Positions 9,107 through 11,942 of a stretch of 11,942 nt of DNA are shown here, one piece after another (position 1 is the first letter of the stretch; the number at the start of each line of letters is the position of its first letter). The DNA is from Chloroflexota bacterium (GTDB taxonomy: Bacteria; Chloroflexota; Dehalococcoidia; JAUQQI01). The stretch is from NCBI GenBank assembly GCA_030549955.1, contig JAUQQI010000162.1, positions 1-11,942 of the forward strand, written 5' to 3'. Below the pieces are notes generated by a model. The model had not been told where the DNA came from. It did not search any database and was given only the letters and a program-made list of their open reading frames with translations. Both the position numbers and the translations under genes were made by a program.

Positions 9107-11758
9107 GTGAGAAATAGGCTTCGGGCGCCCTGGGCCGGCCTTCTGATCGGAGCCGCCTGTCTGCCGCTGACGGCGGCGCTGGTCGTGCTATTTCCGGAAC
9201 ATTTCCCCGCTTTTGGCTGGTTAGTCGTTGTCTGTCTGGCCATCCTTGCTGCCTACTTGGGCGGCTGGGTAGCTGGGGCGCTGGGTGGACTCCTCAGTCT
9301 GTTGGCCGTGGGGTGGCTTATGCAGGCCGGACCACCCGGGCCGGTGCCAGCTCAGCTGGGCCGGGCTGCTCTGGCGCTGGCAGCCGTTGGATTGGTGAGC
9401 TATCTGGCCTACCGACGGCAGCGGGCCGAAGAGCGCCTGCGCCTGAGCCATCAGGAGCTGGCAAACCGGTTTGAGGAGCAGACGGCCAGCCTCAGACAGG
9501 CCCTGGCACAGCTTGAAGCTGAAGCCGAAGAGCGGTACCGGCTCGCGGCCGACCTGCGTTTTCAGGTTGCGCTCCTGAACGCCCTCATGGATGCCATTGA
9601 CTACGGTATCGTTGTTGTCTCGCCCCAGCAGGAGTGGATTTTCCTTAACCGCCGCTATGCCGCCCTCTGGAACCTGCCGCCAGATGTGGCGGCAAGCCGT
9701 TCCCGGGACGACGCCCTGCCCATTATCACCGCCCAGCTGGTCGACCCGGCAGGCTTCTTCACCACCCTCGATTACGCTTACAACCATCCTGACCAGGAGG
9801 TCCGGCAGGAGCTTGCCCTCAAGGACGGGCGGGTCCTTGAAAAATACGGGGTCGGGGTCCGGTCCGAAGACGGAACTTACCTGGGGCGAGTCTGGTTTTA
9901 CCGGGATGTTACCGTCGAGCGGCGGGCGGAGGCCGACCTCCGGTTCCATCAGAGCCTGCTGGAAGCCCAGATGGAGGCGTCCGAGGACGGGATCCTGGTC
10001 GTATCCCCGGACCGGAAATGGCTGCTTTTTAACCGCCGCTTCACTGAGCTCTGGGGCCTGCCGGAAGAGGTCGTTCGAACCCGCTCCCGGGAGGCGGGCC
10101 TGCCGCTTATCCTGGGCCAGCTCCAGAATGAGGCCGAAATCCGGGCCGTACTGGACTGGATCTATGACGAACCGACCGAGTCGTTTCGGGGCAACATGTA
10201 CCTTAAAGACGGCCGGGTTTTTAGATTTTACACGGCCCCCGTTCACGACCAGGCGGGCAACTATTATGCCCGGGCGTGGTTTTACCGGGATGTGACTGGA
10301 CTGCACCAGGCCGAAGAGAACCTGCGCCGCAGCGAGTTGCGATTCCGGTCGCTCATCGAGCGGGCCTCAGACCTCATCATCGTGCTAAATAGGCGGGGAA
10401 CCGTTACCTACGCCGGCCCTTCGGTCAGCCGCATCCTCGGCTACGATTCGGCGGAGCTCGTCGGCAGGCCTGGAGTGGGGTTTGTCCACCCGGATGACCG
10501 TAAGATGGCCGTCGAATTTTTCCGGGCCCGCGCCGTCGGGGCCGCCGGGGCCAGTCAAGGGGTTCAGACCCGGATTTTGACCAAAGACGGTCAGACACGG
10601 GTTATCGAGTGGCTCGTGACCAACCTGCTCGATGACCCGGTCATCGGCGGGGTTATCCTCAACGGTCGGGATGTGACGGACCGGGTGGCTGTCGAAGAGG
10701 AGCTCCGGCAGGCCAATGCCCGGCTTGAGGCCACAATCCGACTCCTTCAGCGGCGCAATGAAGAGAATCAACTCTTCGCCGACATGGGCGAGTTGCTCCG
10801 GACGTGTCAGACCCTCGATGAAGCGTACCGGGTTGTGGGAAACTTTGGTCAGGCCCTCTTTCCGTCGGGAAACGGTGTCCTGTACGTGGTGAATCCGTCC
10901 CGGAATTTGGTCGAGGCCGTCGCCGGCTGGAGCGCAACTCCCGGCCGCGAGGCTGCCCTTGTCTTTGCGCCCAACGAATGCTGGGCGCTCCGGCGGGGCC
11001 GCGTGCACGTGTTCGATGAGTCGGCCGTGGGCATAACCTGCCAGCACGTCGGCCAGGACCTGCGAGGGTCATACATGTGCGTCCCCCTCATCGGGCAGAC
11101 CGAGCCGGTGGGCCTGTTGCATATCCGGTTCGGCGACGCCGTCATGGACGAGGACCGCCGCCGGCTGGCGGGCGAGCTCGCCCGGCATGTCGCCCTCAGC
11201 CTCGTCAGCCTCCGGATGCAGGAAGCCCTCCGGAGCCAGGCAATCCGGGACCCCCTCACCGGCCTCTTCAACCGCCGCTACATGGAGGAATCCCTCGAGC
11301 GGGAAATCCGACGGGCCATCCGTCACCGGAGCTCGGTCGGGGTCATCATGCTCGACATCGACCATTTTAAACAGTTTAACGACGCCTACGGCCATGCGGC
11401 CGGAGACACCCTTCTGCAGTCCCTGGGCCGGGTCCTCCAGTCGAGCATCCGGGCCGAGGATATCGCCTGCCGGTACGGGGGCGAGGAATTCGTCCTCGTT
11501 CTTCCCGAGGCCAGCCTTGAAGACACCTTCCGCCGGGCCGAGCAGGTGCGCCTTCGGGTTCGGGAAATGACCATCGAGTACCATGGTCAACTGTTCGCCC
11601 CGGTAACGGTCTCGGCCGGCGTTGCCGCCGCCCCTGAACACGGGGAGACCGTTGAGGCCGTGATCGCGGCGGCCGACCTGGCCCTCTACCGGGCGAAGGC
11701 CGAGGGCCGGGACTGCGTTATGCTTGCTCCCAGGCCGGAAGGCTCGGTCGGGCAGTAG
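9107..11758 (+). CDS. Membrane-bound diguanylate cyclase with three PAS domains and a GAF domain
   Basis: Predicted to make cyclic di-GMP from two GTP in response to sensed signals. The 883 residues run: about four hydrophobic helices (11-29, 36-53, 54-72, 85-102); a charged coiled coil (103-148); PAS1 (about 155-270); PAS2 (about 283-398); PAS3 (about 410-527, with GYDSAELVGR and HPDDR); a short coiled coil (527-555); GAF (about 556-702); GGDEF domain (about 708-875). The active site is GGEEF (791-795), metal-binding Asp750 is in MLDIDHFKQFND, and the product-inhibition motif RAED (782-785) lies five residues before GGEEF, so an active, feedback-inhibited enzyme is expected. There is no EAL or HD-GYP domain. 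PAS1 and PAS2 are a gap-free tandem duplication. GTG at 9107 is chosen because it keeps the first helix; the next Met is at residue 72. The gene appears monocistronic and diverges from hom. Confidence 0.94.
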   Translation: MRNRLRAPWAGLLIGAACLPLTAALVVLFPEHFPAFGWLVVVCLAILAAYLGGWVAGALGGLLSLLAVGWLMQAGPPGPVPAQLGRAALALAAVGLVSYLAYRRQRAEERLRLSHQELANRFEEQTASLRQALAQLEAEAEERYRLAADLRFQVALLNALMDAIDYGIVVVSPQQEWIFLNRRYAALWNLPPDVAASRSRDDALPIITAQLVDPAGFFTTLDYAYNHPDQEVRQELALKDGRVLEKYGVGVRSEDGTYLGRVWFYRDVTVERRAEADLRFHQSLLEAQMEASEDGILVVSPDRKWLLFNRRFTELWGLPEEVVRTRSREAGLPLILGQLQNEAEIRAVLDWIYDEPTESFRGNMYLKDGRVFRFYTAPVHDQAGNYYARAWFYRDVTGLHQAEENLRRSELRFRSLIERASDLIIVLNRRGTVTYAGPSVSRILGYDSAELVGRPGVGFVHPDDRKMAVEFFRARAVGAAGASQGVQTRILTKDGQTRVIEWLVTNLLDDPVIGGVILNGRDVTDRVAVEEELRQANARLEATIRLLQRRNEENQLFADMGELLRTCQTLDEAYRVVGNFGQALFPSGNGVLYVVNPSRNLVEAVAGWSATPGREAALVFAPNECWALRRGRVHVFDESAVGITCQHVGQDLRGSYMCVPLIGQTEPVGLLHIRFGDAVMDEDRRRLAGELARHVALSLVSLRMQEALRSQAIRDPLTGLFNRRYMEESLEREIRRAIRHRSSVGVIMLDIDHFKQFNDAYGHAAGDTLLQSLGRVLQSSIRAEDIACRYGGEEFVLVLPEASLEDTFRRAEQVRLRVREMTIEYHGQLFAPVTVSAGVAAAPEHGETVEAVIAAADLALYRAKAEGRDCVMLAPRPEGSVGQ

Positions 11759-11759
11759 C

Positions 11760-11942
11760 CTATACCTCGTCGTCTTCGTAGTAGCCCCGGGTCTGCAGCT
11801 CCTCCCGCCGTCGGCGGTACCAGTAGACCCAGCCCAGGGCTAAGGCAAAAAACCCCAGGGCAAGGCCCGTCCCAAGGAGCAAAGGTCCCAAACAGGTCAC
11901 CAGACTCAGGCCGGTCGGGTTCGCCGGCCGGGGCGGCACCGG
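11760..11942 (-). CDS. C-terminal end of a single-helix membrane protein, partial
   Basis: The last 60 residues and a TAG stop (11762-11760) of a minus-strand gene that runs off the window. A Pro-rich stretch (residues 1-10 of the fragment) leads into one hydrophobic helix (about 13-38, containing GPLLLGTGLALGFFALALGW). Then come YWYRRRREELQTRGYYEDDEV, a basic stop-transfer cluster and an acidic tail. The positive-inside rule puts the tail in the cytoplasm and the missing main part outside. I do not recognise the family. It is convergent with the cyclase gene, with one base between stop codons. Confidence 0.6.
   Translation of the reverse strand, partial: PVPPRPANPTGLSLVTCLGPLLLGTGLALGFFALALGWVYWYRRRREELQTRGYYEDDEV

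Noticed and set aside
9221..10306. 361-codon minus-strand frame opposite the cyclase gene
   Set aside because: The plus strand encodes continuous helices and PAS domains; the antisense product resembles no family.

Overview
This is a compact, GC-rich bacterial chromosomal segment with 10 protein-coding genes, two of them cut by the window edges. I see no RNA genes, insertion sequences, phage genes or CRISPR. Several protein sequences (enolase, Wzm/Wzt pair, PAS-rich cyclase) look like those of Chloroflexota, possibly thermophilic. That placement is an impression from protein style, not a tested one (about 0.4). GC content is similar throughout, genes abut or overlap, and nothing suggests recent horizontal transfer.

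Layout. (1) 1-741, minus: N-terminal 247 residues of a CopB-type heavy-metal P-type ATPase with a His-rich tail. (2) 807-2893, plus: two-gene operon for a polysaccharide-export ABC transporter, Wzm-like permease and Wzt-like ATPase with a substrate-recognition C-terminus. It diverges from the ATPase gene across 65 bp. (3) 2829-3299, minus: a small TIGR00725/LOG-like Rossmann protein, convergent with and overlapping the Wzt gene. (4) 3372-4670, plus: enolase. (5) 8952-4648, minus: a threonine operon in the order homoserine dehydrogenase, an unidentified coiled-coil protein, threonine synthase, homoserine kinase. (6) 9107-11758, plus: a membrane-bound diguanylate cyclase with three PAS domains and a GAF domain, divergent from the threonine operon. 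(7) 11760-11942, minus: C-terminal 60 residues of a single-helix membrane protein.

How the genes work together. The threonine operon carries the three dedicated steps from aspartate semialdehyde to threonine. It has a near-consensus sigma-70 promoter (TTGAGA-17 bp-TATACT) and a leader too short for an attenuator. Homoserine kinase lacks any ATG, GTG or TTG at its proper N-terminus. An ACG codon preceded by GGAGGT is the best start. The coiled-coil protein inside this operon is the main gene of unknown function.

Regulatory style. Three promoter-proximal genes (ATPase, Wzm, cyclase) have -10-like boxes ending only 9-12 nt before the start codon and no useful Shine-Dalgarno, which suggests leaderless or nearly leaderless mRNAs. 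Wzt, the LOG-like gene, enolase and homoserine kinase have clear Shine-Dalgarno sequences. Convergent genes overlap (65 bp and 23 bp) or lie 1 bp apart, with no recognisable intrinsic terminators.

I did not find a clearly new multi-gene system. The strongest leads are the ACG start, the coiled-coil gene in the threonine operon, and a GGCCCCTCA box placed near both divergent promoters between homoserine dehydrogenase and the cyclase.
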